Shown here in pieces: positions 25,388 through 33,049 of a DNA stretch of 64,000 bases. The notes beneath the pieces were generated by a model, which saw nothing but the letters and a program-made list of their open reading frames with translations, did no database searches and was not told where the DNA came from. Made by a program: the position numbers and the translations under genes. The DNA comes from Coriobacteriia bacterium (GTDB lineage: Bacteria; Actinomycetota; Coriobacteriia; Anaerosomatales; JAAXUF01). Numbering within the stretch: the stretch's first letter is position 1; each line of letters opens with the position of its first letter. The DNA is taken from positions 1-64,000 of the forward strand of contig JAAXUF010000004.1 of NCBI GenBank assembly GCA_013336165.1, read 5' to 3'.

Positions 25388-26560
25388 CTACTCTGAAAGA
25401 TCCGTTTGGCCATCTGTATGCAAAGGCTCTACCACAAGAGTTCCGGCCGACAAACGCATCGATATCTCACCGTCGAGAAGTCTCCGGAGCTCGTCGCCGA
25501 CCATCTCCTTCCGCCAGCCTTCAAGCAGCGGACTTGTTTCCCGCTCGCCGGCGGCCAAGTGCTCAAGGTCATCACGCGATGCCAAGAGAGGCATCGCCAC
25601 GTCTCGTTCGCGAGCGCGAAGTCGCACGATTGCGACCATCAGATCGACTGCGGCATCGATGTCGCCGAGGGGTTTGCGCCGCTTCTTGAGCGCAGGCAAC
25701 TCGTCGTCGGGGACCGCAAGTCCGCGTGCCACCGATTCGATCACGCTCTTTTGCGCGACGGCACCGATCTTGTCGGCGACTCCCCGGATTGCCATGAGCT
25801 CCGGAACCGTCTTGGGAACCCTGCGCGCTATCTCAATGATGCTTTCGTCGCCGATCAGCCACCGCTTGGGAATATCTCGACGTTGAGCTTCGAGCTCCCT
25901 CCACGCCGCAACCTCTCTAGCCACAGCAAGTTGTCGGCGGTTGAGCGAAGACACCCGTTTCACTCGGCGCCACTGCTCGAGGGGGTCAGCCATATACGTC
26001 GCCGGATTCTCCAGATGCGCGAAGTTGGAGGCAAGCCAGTCCAATCTTCCGTCTCGCTTGAGGGTGGTGCACAGGCGTCTGTACATCTCAGGAAGATAGC
26101 GCACATCATTCAGCGCGTATTCAACCTGCGTCTCGGAAAGCGGGCGTTTGGCCCAGTCGGTGTAGGTATCAGACTTGTCGAGCGTTACGTCCATCATTTC
26201 CTTGACCAACGCTCCGTATCCCACCTGCTGCGGGAACCCGGCGAGTGTGGCCGCAATTTGAGTGTCAAACACCGGCATCGTGGCCTCACCGCACAGCCGA
26301 TAGAAGATCTCAAGATCCTGTGAACCCGAGTGGAACACCTTCACCACTGCCGGATCGGCAAGAAGGGCGCCCAGCGGCGACAGATCATCGATCACAAGCG
26401 GGTCGATGATCGCTGCCACGTCATCAGATGCAACCTGGATCAAACACAGCTTCGCGTAGTAGGTCCGCTCCCGCATGAACTCCGTGTCGATCGCAACAAT
26501 GGGAGCCTTTCGGAGCTGCGCCACCAACTCGCACAGTGTTCCGGTGTCAGTAACGTACAA
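25388..26560 (-). CDS. rnd: Ribonuclease D
   Basis: A 390-residue 3'-5' exoribonuclease of the DEDD family. VAIDTEFMRERTYYAKLCLI near residue 22 supplies the first D and E, FHSGSQDLEIFYRL near residue 77 the second D, and YALNDVRYLPEMYRRL near residue 147 the Tyr and final D. An HRDC domain covers about residues 205-285. The family trims tRNA and small stable RNA 3' ends. The TTG start at 26560 has GAGGAG 9 bases upstream. It is divergent from a membrane-protein gene across 210 bp. Confidence 0.92.
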   Translation of the reverse strand: MYVTDTGTLCELVAQLRKAPIVAIDTEFMRERTYYAKLCLIQVASDDVAAIIDPLVIDDLSPLGALLADPAVVKVFHSGSQDLEIFYRLCGEATMPVFDTQIAATLAGFPQQVGYGALVKEMMDVTLDKSDTYTDWAKRPLSETQVEYALNDVRYLPEMYRRLCTTLKRDGRLDWLASNFAHLENPATYMADPLEQWRRVKRVSSLNRRQLAVAREVAAWRELEAQRRDIPKRWLIGDESIIEIARRVPKTVPELMAIRGVADKIGAVAQKSVIESVARGLAVPDDELPALKKRRKPLGDIDAAVDLMVAIVRLRARERDVAMPLLASRDDLEHLAAGERETSPLLEGWRKEMVGDELRRLLDGEISMRLSAGTLVVEPLHTDGQTDLSE

Positions 26561-26704
26561 GTCCGGTGGCTCCTCTCCTCCGAAAACTCGCGGTCCATAC
26601 TCAGTAGGCCGGCCACAAGTTCCTTTCGGGGTCTGCAGAATGCGCTATCGGGCGGACATAACAGTATACCTGAGCCGCAGATACAGTTACGCCGTCCCTG
26701 CCGG

Positions 26705-26743
26705 TCCTAGGGCATCTGAGGGTATCCTAGGGTTAGACTAGGA
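26705..26743 (+). promoter_or_regulatory. CTAG-rich direct repeats with a -10-like TAGACT
   Basis: TCCTAGGG occurs at 26705-26712 and again at 26725-26732, exactly 20 bp apart, followed by TAGACT (26734-26739) and ACTAGGA. The two-helical-turn spacing upstream of the membrane-protein gene at 26771 suggests a regulator site overlapping a promoter. No matching -35 box is seen. The same TAGACT hexamer serves tRNA-Gly at 29766-29771. Confidence 0.4.
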
Positions 26744-26770
26744 ATTTCACCCTTTGCATCGGAGGCAGGA

Positions 26771-27523
26771 ATGGGTTCCCGCCGCTCTGAAGTGCTCCTT
26801 GTTGCCGCACTGTTCGTCTTCGGCACAGCGCTCTATGCGCTGCGCTGGCTGCTCTTCCCCGGCGAAGTGCCCCACAGTGAGATGTGGCGCTTCCTCATCG
26901 GCGATGTCGCGTTTCTGTTTCTGCAGGTCGCATTCGTGACATTCTTCATCGACCGGTTGCTCAGGGAGAGGGAACGACGCGCACTGCTGCAGAAGCTCAA
27001 CATGGTCATCGGCGCCTTCTTTTCCGAGATTGGCGGCGAGCTGCTCGGCCGGATTGCAGGTGCCGATCGAAACCTGGCTTCCGTACGTGATGACCTCATC
27101 CCGAGGTCCACTTGGACCCCGACCCACTATGCCCTGGCAAGACAAGCGCTTGCCCGTCACAAGCCAAGCATCGACGTCACAGCCTGTGACCTCCACGAAC
27201 TCAAGGAGATGCTCGTCCGCCACAGACAGTTCGTGTTAGGGCTGCTCGGCAACCAGGCCCTGCTTGATCATCAGGCGTTCACGGAACTCCTGTGGGCGAT
27301 AACCCACCTCGCCGAGGAACTTCAAGCCCGTCAGAGCCTGGAGAACCTGCCTGAAGCCGACGCCGCTCATATCGCAGTCGACATCCGGCGTGCGTACAAC
27401 CTGCTCACCTCACAGTGGCTTGACTATATGAGCCATCTGCAAGCCCAGTATCCGTTCCTGTTCTCTCTCGCCGTCCGCTTGAATCCATTCGATCCAGAGG
27501 CACATCCCGAGATTTCAGCCTGA
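26771..27523 (+). CDS. Membrane-anchored protein of unknown function
   Basis: A 250-residue protein I do not recognise. Two hydrophobic segments, residues 8-29 (VLLVAALFVFGTALYALRWL) and about 41-62 (GDVAFLFLQVAFVTFFIDRL), form a hairpin that leaves both ends on the same side, followed by a largely helical, Leu-rich soluble region from residue 65 to 235 rich in Arg/His/Glu. There is no recognisable catalytic motif. GGAGG is 6 bases before the ATG. It may belong to a small unit with the GlsB-like gene 68 bp downstream. The helical domain could be a sensor or scaffold, but nothing in the sequence proves it. Confidence 0.75.
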   Translation: MGSRRSEVLLVAALFVFGTALYALRWLLFPGEVPHSEMWRFLIGDVAFLFLQVAFVTFFIDRLLRERERRALLQKLNMVIGAFFSEIGGELLGRIAGADRNLASVRDDLIPRSTWTPTHYALARQALARHKPSIDVTACDLHELKEMLVRHRQFVLGLLGNQALLDHQAFTELLWAITHLAEELQARQSLENLPEADAAHIAVDIRRAYNLLTSQWLDYMSHLQAQYPFLFSLAVRLNPFDPEAHPEISA

Positions 27524-27591
27524 CTCTGCCGAGGAAGGGGAAAGAAGATGGTGGGTTCCGGACGTAACCCGCAGACGGAACGGAGACCGAA

Positions 27592-27846
27592 ATGGAATTT
27601 CTGACATGGGTTCTGGTTGGTCTAGTGGCTGGCATCATTGCGAAACTGCTGATGCCGAGACTCGGCCCCAACGGCTGGATTATGACCATCGTCCTCGGTA
27701 TTCTCGGCGCCTACATCGGGGGCTGGGTTTCGGGAAAGCTCGGTGGCCCGGCTGTCGTCGGATTCGACGTGCCGTCAATAGCAATAGCGGCCGCCGGCGC
27801 CATAGTGGTGCTGCTGGCATATGGGCTTATCTCGCGACGCCGCTAG
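27592..27846 (+). CDS. GlsB/YeaQ/YmgE family membrane protein
   Basis: An 84-residue transglycosylase-associated-type protein with three hydrophobic segments and glycine-zipper content. TWVLVGLVAGIIAKLLMPR at the N-terminus, GWIMTIVLGILGAYIGGWV near residue 28 and a final IAAAGAIVVLLAYGLISRRR. Members are small, stress-associated membrane proteins found in most bacteria, with no established biochemical role. The ATG is preceded by GGAGACCGAA. A short hairpin overlaps its stop codon. Confidence 0.88.
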   Translation: MEFLTWVLVGLVAGIIAKLLMPRLGPNGWIMTIVLGILGAYIGGWVSGKLGGPAVVGFDVPSIAIAAAGAIVVLLAYGLISRRR

Positions 27847-27858
27847 ACTATCGGCGTC
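27836..27858. terminator. Small hairpin between convergent genes
   Basis: GACGCCG (27836-27842) and CGGCGTC (27852-27858) form a 7-bp stem around the stop codon of the GlsB-like gene and 6 bp from the end of the convergent diguanylate cyclase gene. It has no T-run, so termination is only suggested by position. Confidence 0.35.
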
Positions 27859-27864
27859 AAGCGG

Positions 27865-29475
27865 CTACCGGATCTCGGCAACAACCACTCTGTTGCGACC
27901 TTCCCTCTTGGCAGCGTAGACCGCACTGTCCGCAGCAGCCACCACACTGGCGACGGTTGCATCATTGGGTGGATAGGTGGCGACCCCAAGTGACAGCGTA
28001 GGTGCCAACTTGTGGTCCACCCAAGCGGGACTCGCTTCCTCAAATGAGCTTCTCCACTGCTCGGCACGCAACGCAGCGTCATCTGCGGAGGCGAATGGCA
28101 AAACGACGAGGAACTCCTCACCGCCATACCGGTAGATCAAATCTCCCGGTCGCGTCTGCTCGCGGAGCTGCGAGGCTAGGCGCTGCAGAACCGCATCGCC
28201 CGTTGCGTGGCCGCAGGTATCGTTTACTTGCTTGAAGTGATCAACATCCAGCATCACCAGGCTGACGGGATAGGACTCCCGAGCAGCCCGGCTGAATTCA
28301 CGTTCCAAGGTCAACGTGAGGTACCGTCTGTTGAAGAGCTGAGTCAACGGATCTCGAACCGCCTGCTCCCGCAACTCGGTATGGAGAGACTCGATCTCCG
28401 AAAGCCGGGACTGCAGATCCTGGTTTGATTTACTCAGCGCTTCCTCGGCAAGTTTCTGCATCGTGATATCCCGAAGAATACACAGACTCCCCGTGCGCCC
28501 GCCATGCTTGTCGGTCAACAAGGAAACGCTGACGCTGAGAGTGCGTCCCTCAGGCGATGCCAGAACGAACTCCTCGTCTACCGGTGTGGCACTCGCGAGA
28601 CGGCTAACCAGGCCGGGCCAGCTCGGCAGGAGGTCTTCGACAGCCGTCCCGATCAGGCTCCCGTCGCCGATATGCAGCAGGCGTCTCGCGGCAGGGTTCA
28701 CGTCGACTATTCGCCCGACCTCATCGACAACGAGGAGACCCTCGACCATCCGCTCGATGAGGGCATCTCGCGCGACCGGAATCAGGTCAAGCAGCTTGAA
28801 TCTCACAAGTCCGAACGTAAGCAAAATGCCCGTGAGCGCTAGGAACACACCAGGATCCAGACCGGGCCATGCACCTGGGAGAAAGTCGTACGCGATGATA
28901 GCCACCCACGGAATAAGAGTTGCAATCACGATCCCAAAGCTCTGCCGACGGTAGAGCCCCTTGTTGCGAACTGCGAAGTCGATGAGGACCGCCGTTGCCA
29001 CGGCCACAACCGCGAAACCGTAGACCGTGATCACCCAGTAGAGCAGACCGTGATGGTACGTAAGAATGTTATGCCCCGGTGCGTCGAACGAGAAGCGCGT
29101 CCATATGAGGTGATGCCAGTCGTTCGTAAACACCGCTACGATGCTGAGCGCAGGCACAACAAAGAGTCCTGCGATTCGCTTCCGAGTAAGCAACCTACCC
29201 GTCCCGGCGAACTCAACCGCGAAAAGCAACAGGAATACGCCCACTGTCGTTGCGCCGAAATATGCAATCTTGCTCCACAGCACATGTCCTGCAACCTCAA
29301 GAACCGATATCTCCATCGCATCGGCCAGCGCCAGTTCGACGACCGCCAAGAGTATGCAGAGCAACCAGAGTCCCCCGGGAGCCGACCGGCGACGCCAAGC
29401 AAGGGGAACCGCTGCCGCACAACACAGAGCCGCAACTAGGTATAGGGCTGTGTATGAAGTGAAATCGTAGGTCAC
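27865..29475 (-). CDS. 7TM-PAS-GGDEF diguanylate cyclase
   Basis: A 536-residue membrane enzyme making c-di-GMP. Seven hydrophobic segments fill residues 5-225, matching the 7TM sensor module often found at the N-terminus of Gram-positive kinases (NDWHHLIWTRFS lies between helices). A PAS domain covers about 235-350, a short helix with Ser/Leu/Glu heptads follows, and the GGDEF domain covers 370-530. The active loop is RYGGEEF, preceded five residues earlier by RPGD, an RxxD inhibitory I-site. So the enzyme should be active and product-inhibited. The GTG at 29475 has AAAGGGG 6 bases upstream. The signal is unknown. Confidence 0.92.
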   Translation of the reverse strand: MTYDFTSYTALYLVAALCCAAAVPLAWRRRSAPGGLWLLCILLAVVELALADAMEISVLEVAGHVLWSKIAYFGATTVGVFLLLFAVEFAGTGRLLTRKRIAGLFVVPALSIVAVFTNDWHHLIWTRFSFDAPGHNILTYHHGLLYWVITVYGFAVVAVATAVLIDFAVRNKGLYRRQSFGIVIATLIPWVAIIAYDFLPGAWPGLDPGVFLALTGILLTFGLVRFKLLDLIPVARDALIERMVEGLLVVDEVGRIVDVNPAARRLLHIGDGSLIGTAVEDLLPSWPGLVSRLASATPVDEEFVLASPEGRTLSVSVSLLTDKHGGRTGSLCILRDITMQKLAEEALSKSNQDLQSRLSEIESLHTELREQAVRDPLTQLFNRRYLTLTLEREFSRAARESYPVSLVMLDVDHFKQVNDTCGHATGDAVLQRLASQLREQTRPGDLIYRYGGEEFLVVLPFASADDAALRAEQWRSSFEEASPAWVDHKLAPTLSLGVATYPPNDATVASVVAAADSAVYAAKREGRNRVVVAEIR

Positions 29476-29569
29476 TGAATGCCCCTTTGCCCGGCGCCTA
29501 TGGCGCAAATGGCAAGAACGCCCCTCCATTCTCTCTTTGCGAGACTCTGAAGGGGCGCGTCGTCATCAA

Positions 29570-29644
29570 TGGTGGGCACTGTAGGATTTGAACCTACGAC
29601 CCCTTCCGTGTCAAGGAAGTGCTCTCCCCCTGAGCTAAGCGCCC
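29570..29644 (-). tRNA. tRNA-Val (GAC)
   Basis: A complete 75-nt cloverleaf with encoded CCA. The acceptor stem GGGCGCT/AGTGCCC, D arm with TAGCTCAGGGGGAGAGC, anticodon arm CTTCC-TTGACAC-GGAAG and the T loop GTTCAAATC are all present. Anticodon GAC reads Val codons GUC/GUU. Confidence 0.96.
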
Positions 29645-29742
29645 ATTGATTGCCCGAAAGCAACGAACGATAGTGTAGCAAAGTACCGGCGGATGGGAAG
29701 AGCCAACCCGCCGCAACCTACCCTTTCTCGAAAAAATGACCC

Positions 29743-29771
29743 TTGCGCCGTCCAACTCGTCCCGCTAGACT
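29743..29771 (+). promoter_or_regulatory. Sigma-70 promoter for the tRNA-Gly/tRNA-Cys pair
   Basis: TTGCGC (29743-29748) and TAGACT (29766-29771) are separated by exactly 17 bp and end 9 bp before the tRNA-Gly acceptor stem at 29781, the expected distance for a tRNA promoter. Confidence 0.65.
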
Positions 29772-29780
29772 AGCCCCTGC

Positions 29781-29856
29781 GCGGACGTGGCTCAGCTGGT
29801 AGAGCACAACCTTGCCAAGGTTGGGGTCGCGGGTTCGAATCCCGTCGTCCGCTCCA
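29781..29856 (+). tRNA. tRNA-Gly (GCC)
   Basis: A 76-nt cloverleaf including encoded CCA. Acceptor GCGGACG/CGTCCGC, D arm GCTCAGCTGGTAGAGC, anticodon arm CAACC-TTGCCAA-GGTTG and T loop GTTCGAATC. Anticodon GCC reads Gly GGC/GGU. The 88 bp to the next tRNA hold a TTTTTT tract near 29913 but no further gene. Confidence 0.97.
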
Positions 29857-29944
29857 TCGTTTTTTCGAAGGTCGGCCGGAGGGTCCCACACCGAGGGCCT
29901 GATTGGTCGACTTTTTTGATTCGGCGCAGTAGGCGCCTTCATAC

Positions 29945-30018
29945 GGCGACGTGGCCAAGTGGCAAGGCAGGGGCCTGCAAAGCCCTTATCCCCAGTTCGA
30001 ATCTGGGCGTCGCCTCCA
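29945..30018 (+). tRNA. tRNA-Cys (GCA)
   Basis: A 74-nt cloverleaf including encoded CCA. Acceptor GGCGACG/CGTCGCC, short D loop with GGCCAAGTGGCAAGGC, anticodon loop CTGCAAA and T loop GTTCGAATC. Anticodon GCA reads Cys codons. It is followed by a hairpin terminator. Confidence 0.96.
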
Positions 30019-30028
30019 AGTACATACT

Positions 30029-30059
30029 GACAACCGGCAGGTACATTCTGCTGGTTGTC
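30029..30059 (+). terminator. Hairpin after tRNA-Cys
   Basis: GACAACC-x-GCAG (30029-30040) pairs with CTGC-x-GGTTGTC (30048-30059) around a short loop, starting 11 bp after the tRNA-Cys CCA end and followed by TGCGTTTCTC. This fits termination of the tRNA transcript before the glycosyltransferase gene. Confidence 0.65.
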
Positions 30060-30152
30060 TGCGTTTCTCAAGGGTGCTCCCATGCTGGTAAACTACCGAA
30101 GGGCCATCAGCCCGATAGCTAGGGGACAGCTACTGAAAGCAGATCGCGCCAT

Positions 30153-31403
30153 ATGCGTATCGGATTCTTTACTGACACGTACACCCCGCAGATCAATGGG
30201 GTAGTTACGTCAATTCGCCTCTTCAAAACGGCTCTCGAGGCTCGGGGGCATCAGGTCTATGTGTTCGCGCCCGAGCCCGGAGCTCCAGACGACACCGAAG
30301 ACATCGTGCGCTTCCTGTCTATCCCATTCGTCTTCCAGCCGGAGATGCGTTTCGCCTCCCCCATCTCTTTCGAGGCGCTGAGGTTGCTGGACCATATTGA
30401 TCTTGACATCGTCCACGCCCACGACCCATTCAGCATCGGTCTCTTCGGCCTCAACATCGCTCGGCGACAGAAGATCCCGTACGTGCATACGTACCACACT
30501 ATGTATCCGGAGTATGTTCACTACGTCTGGGAGACGAAACTGACAAAGCGCCTCGCCGAGAGACTCTCCCGGGACTACTGTGACGCGTGCGACTCTGTGG
30601 TCGCTCCGTCGACGAAGGTCGAGGAGTATCTACTTGGTTGGGGCGTCTCGGCACCGATCGAAATCATCGCAACCGGCGTCGACATCGACAAGTATGCCGC
30701 AGAGGATCCTGACCGTGTCGACGTATTGCGCAAACGGCTCGGACTGGCGCCCGAGGACCGAATCGCATTGTTTGTCGGACGCCTGGGCCGTGAGAAGAAC
30801 GTCGAAACACTGGTGCGCGCCATATGGCACTGCGAATGCCCGGCTGTGAAACTGCTGATCGTAGGTGATGGCCCCCACCGCCGGGAGCTCGAGGAGCTCA
30901 CTGATGAACTGGATCTGAGGGGTCGCGTTGTCTTTGCGGGCTATCTTGAGCGCGATGACACAATCGCTGCGTACCACCTCGCACACATCTTTGCCTTCGC
31001 ATCGACGAGCGAGACACAGGGCCTCGTCGTGGGTGAAGCGATGGCTGCCGGGCTACCCGTTGTAGCCGCCGAGGACAAGGCCGTGGAAGACTTCGTGATC
31101 GACGGTACGTGCGGGCTCGTAGTGCCTGGGATACCTGACAGACTCGCGGCCGCTATGGACGCGCTTCTCTTGGACGAGCCGCGACGGCTCGAGTATGCGG
31201 CGGCGGCGACACTGCGCGCACAGGAGTTCTCTATCGCTCGCGAAGCTGCGCGCCTCGAAGCGCACTATCTCCGGGCGATAGAGAACTATCACCCGAGATC
31301 GTTCCTGCCCACCCTGCCCGAGTTGCGACGCGCACTGAAGCCGATGCCGAAGCACAAGAAGACGGCTGAAGGGTCTACGAAACCCCCTAGGACGCGTACT
31401 TGA
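30153..31403 (+). CDS. GT4 glycosyltransferase (diacylglycerol glucosyltransferase-like)
   Basis: A 416-residue GT-B enzyme. FTDTYTPQINGVVTSI at residue 6, HAHDPFSIGLFG near residue 88 and HTYHTMYPEYVHY near residue 111 match the N-terminal half of Gram-positive 1,2-diacylglycerol 3-glucosyltransferases. LFVGRLGREKNVETLV near residue 207 and ETQGLVVGEAMAAGLPVVA near residue 288 (E-x7-E donor site) are the C-terminal GT4 motifs. It probably builds a glycolipid such as a lipoteichoic-acid anchor. The C-terminal 30 residues are basic and Pro/Lys-rich, suited to contact with acidic membrane. The ATG has a weak ribosome site. Confidence 0.88.
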   Translation: MRIGFFTDTYTPQINGVVTSIRLFKTALEARGHQVYVFAPEPGAPDDTEDIVRFLSIPFVFQPEMRFASPISFEALRLLDHIDLDIVHAHDPFSIGLFGLNIARRQKIPYVHTYHTMYPEYVHYVWETKLTKRLAERLSRDYCDACDSVVAPSTKVEEYLLGWGVSAPIEIIATGVDIDKYAAEDPDRVDVLRKRLGLAPEDRIALFVGRLGREKNVETLVRAIWHCECPAVKLLIVGDGPHRRELEELTDELDLRGRVVFAGYLERDDTIAAYHLAHIFAFASTSETQGLVVGEAMAAGLPVVAAEDKAVEDFVIDGTCGLVVPGIPDRLAAAMDALLLDEPRRLEYAAAATLRAQEFSIAREAARLEAHYLRAIENYHPRSFLPTLPELRRALKPMPKHKKTAEGSTKPPRTRT

Positions 31404-31539
31404 GTAGGACTCGCTTCGACTGTTCGATACGGGAGAGGCCCCGTTCGATCTCGCGCGGGTCGGCGATGTTCTCAATCGCCCACTTCACGATCTCCAAGGG
31501 AACGTTCGGATAGCGCTTCCGCGCCTGCAACTGGGTCAT
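31387..31539 (-). CDS. Small basic protein of unknown function (50 residues)
   Basis: A 51-codon frame begins ATG at 31539 with GAGGAG 5 bases upstream, a strong site, and ends TAG at 31387. The product starts MTQLQARKRYPNVPLEIVKW, continues AIENIADPREIERGLS and ends SKRVLLKYAS. It is mostly helical and basic with no membrane segment or Cys motif. The last 17 bp overlap the 3' end of the convergent GT4 gene. I do not recognise the family. The strong ribosome site and lack of rare codons support it as real. Confidence 0.6.
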   Translation of the reverse strand: MTQLQARKRYPNVPLEIVKWAIENIADPREIERGLSRIEQSKRVLLKYAS

Positions 31540-31553
31540 TGCTACTCCTCTTA

Positions 31554-31583
31554 CTGCGACTGCTGCTGCGACTACTGCTGCTG
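31554..31583. repeat. Short 12-bp tandem repeat
   Basis: CTGCGACTGCTG (31554-31565) is followed directly by CTGCGACTACTG (31566-31577) and CTGCTG. It lies 14 bp upstream of the 50-residue gene on its leader side. The stretch 31540-31665 otherwise holds nothing recognisable. Confidence 0.5.
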
Positions 31584-31665
31584 TGATGACCCTACCTGTT
31601 GAAGTGTGCTACCGAAACGCCACTACCGTCAACCAAGCCAGGCCGATCGAGTGTCGTGTCTCCTA

Positions 31666-32259
31666 TCAACCGAGCAGATCATGCTTCATGCCGAGGACGT
31701 CCAGCACCTTGCCGACAACGAATCCGATCAGATCATCGACGGATGTGGGGCGATGATAGAACGCCGGCATGGCCGGAACCACAATTGCGCCCGCCTCGGC
31801 AGCGGCGGTCAGATTGCGCAAATGTATCAGCGAGAGAGGAGTCTCGAGCGGAACCAGGACCAGCGGACGGCGCTCCTTGAGCATGAAATCCGCAGCGCGC
31901 TCTGACAAGTCGCCGACAAGCCCGTGTGCCACTCCCGCAACGAATCCCATTGAGCACGGCGCGACGATCATTGCGTCCAAGCGATATGTGTCCGAGACGA
32001 TTCTGTCGGACCTGTACTCCGGCCCCACCACTCGCAGGTTCGCAGCACTCGGCAACTCCAGAAACGCCGCCAGCGCAACCGCCGCGACACCCGGGCCGCC
32101 GATCGGCAACTCGAATCCGAGCTCCGAAGCGGCAACGTCCCGTCCCGCATCCGAGAAGATGATGGTGGTCTCATGGCCCTTGAGCGCAAGTTGCTCGATA
32201 AGGCGCATACCATATGCGCTTCCGGACGCCCCAGTGATCACAACAGCGTACTTACCCAC
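31666..32259 (-). CDS. ubiX: UbiX flavin prenyltransferase
   Basis: A 197-residue UbiX/Pad1 protein, which prenylates FMN to make the cofactor prFMN used by UbiD-type decarboxylases. YAVVITGASGSAYGMRLIEQ at the N-terminus, MIVAPCSMGFVAGVAHGL near residue 85 and a C-terminal PAFYHRPTSVDDLIGFVVG are family motifs. The GTG at 32259 has AGGGGAG 8 bases upstream, better than the GTG three codons earlier. No UbiD is in the window, so the decarboxylase that uses prFMN lies elsewhere. It follows the HAD gene after about 65 bp. Confidence 0.93.
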   Translation of the reverse strand: MGKYAVVITGASGSAYGMRLIEQLALKGHETTIIFSDAGRDVAASELGFELPIGGPGVAAVALAAFLELPSAANLRVVGPEYRSDRIVSDTYRLDAMIVAPCSMGFVAGVAHGLVGDLSERAADFMLKERRPLVLVPLETPLSLIHLRNLTAAAEAGAIVVPAMPAFYHRPTSVDDLIGFVVGKVLDVLGMKHDLLG

Positions 32260-32323
32260 CGAATTCACTCCCCTGATGTCTGTAAACGATCAGCACTGGC
32301 GTCTGCGCTGACTCCTGTGACGG

Positions 32324-33049
32324 TCACAATCCAAGTGTGCGTTCGATGTCGTCCAGAGTGCACATGACGCGCTCTTCTCGGCTGCTCGACAAGGCCCGGC
32401 GGTCAATGAGCACAGGTCGCATCCCCGCCGCCCGCGCGCCGATGATGTCCGCATACTGGTGATCGCCCACGTGCGCCGCATCTGCAGGGACAACGCCCAT
32501 GCGTGCGCAGGCGAGTTCGAATATGCGCGGATCCGGCTTGCGCAACCCCACTTCCGCCGAAGAAACCACCTCCTCGACGAATTGGTCGAGACCCAGGCCG
32601 TTAATGATTGTCTTGAGCCTGCGATCCCAGTTGGAGATCAGACCAATCCGCAGACCACGCGCTTTCAGCCGCCCAAGAGCAGGCCGCACATCGTCATAGG
32701 CCCTCCAGCGCGACGGATCCCCAAACTCATCGTAGACGCGGCGAGCGATGCGCTCAGGGCTGTCCTGAATGCCGAGGTTGCGGCACAAAAACGAGTACAT
32801 CCCCACCCATACTTGCGACGTTTCCTCTTCGCTGGTCCAGAACGTGTCATCCGAGCGGTATCGATCCTCGTAGTACTCGTCAACCAGCGGCATCAGCGCA
32901 TCGATCGCCGAGAGATCGTGAATGTGACCGTCCTCGGCAAGAACTTGTCGGCATACCTCCGCAACACTCGGATGAGGGTAGAGCAACGTGTTGCCTACGT
33001 CGAAAAACACGACCTCGAGAGGATGGCCACCCAGCTCAGGACTCGCCAT
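32324..33049 (-). CDS. HAD-superfamily hydrolase
   Basis: A 241-residue HAD phosphatase. Motif I is VVFFDVGNTLLYPHP near residue 13, with the second Asp of DxD replaced by Gly-Asn (DVGNT), as in several eukaryote-like HDHD3-type HADs. Motif II is GLISNWDRR near residue 137, the Lys is in LRKPDPRIFELA near residue 169, and motif IV reads HVGDHQYADIIGARAAGM. Length and cap suit the HDHD3/YjjG group acting on small phosphates. Its start overlaps the STAS-HATPase gene by 14 bases. An ATG four codons earlier is possible. The substrate is unknown. Confidence 0.85.
   Translation of the reverse strand: MASPELGGHPLEVVFFDVGNTLLYPHPSVAEVCRQVLAEDGHIHDLSAIDALMPLVDEYYEDRYRSDDTFWTSEEETSQVWVGMYSFLCRNLGIQDSPERIARRVYDEFGDPSRWRAYDDVRPALGRLKARGLRIGLISNWDRRLKTIINGLGLDQFVEEVVSSAEVGLRKPDPRIFELACARMGVVPADAAHVGDHQYADIIGARAAGMRPVLIDRRALSSSREERVMCTLDDIERTLGL

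Noticed and set aside
31554-31583. CTG-rich repeat as a CRISPR-like or microsatellite array
   Set aside because: Only two 12-bp units, no spacers; too short for CRISPR and probably just low complexity.
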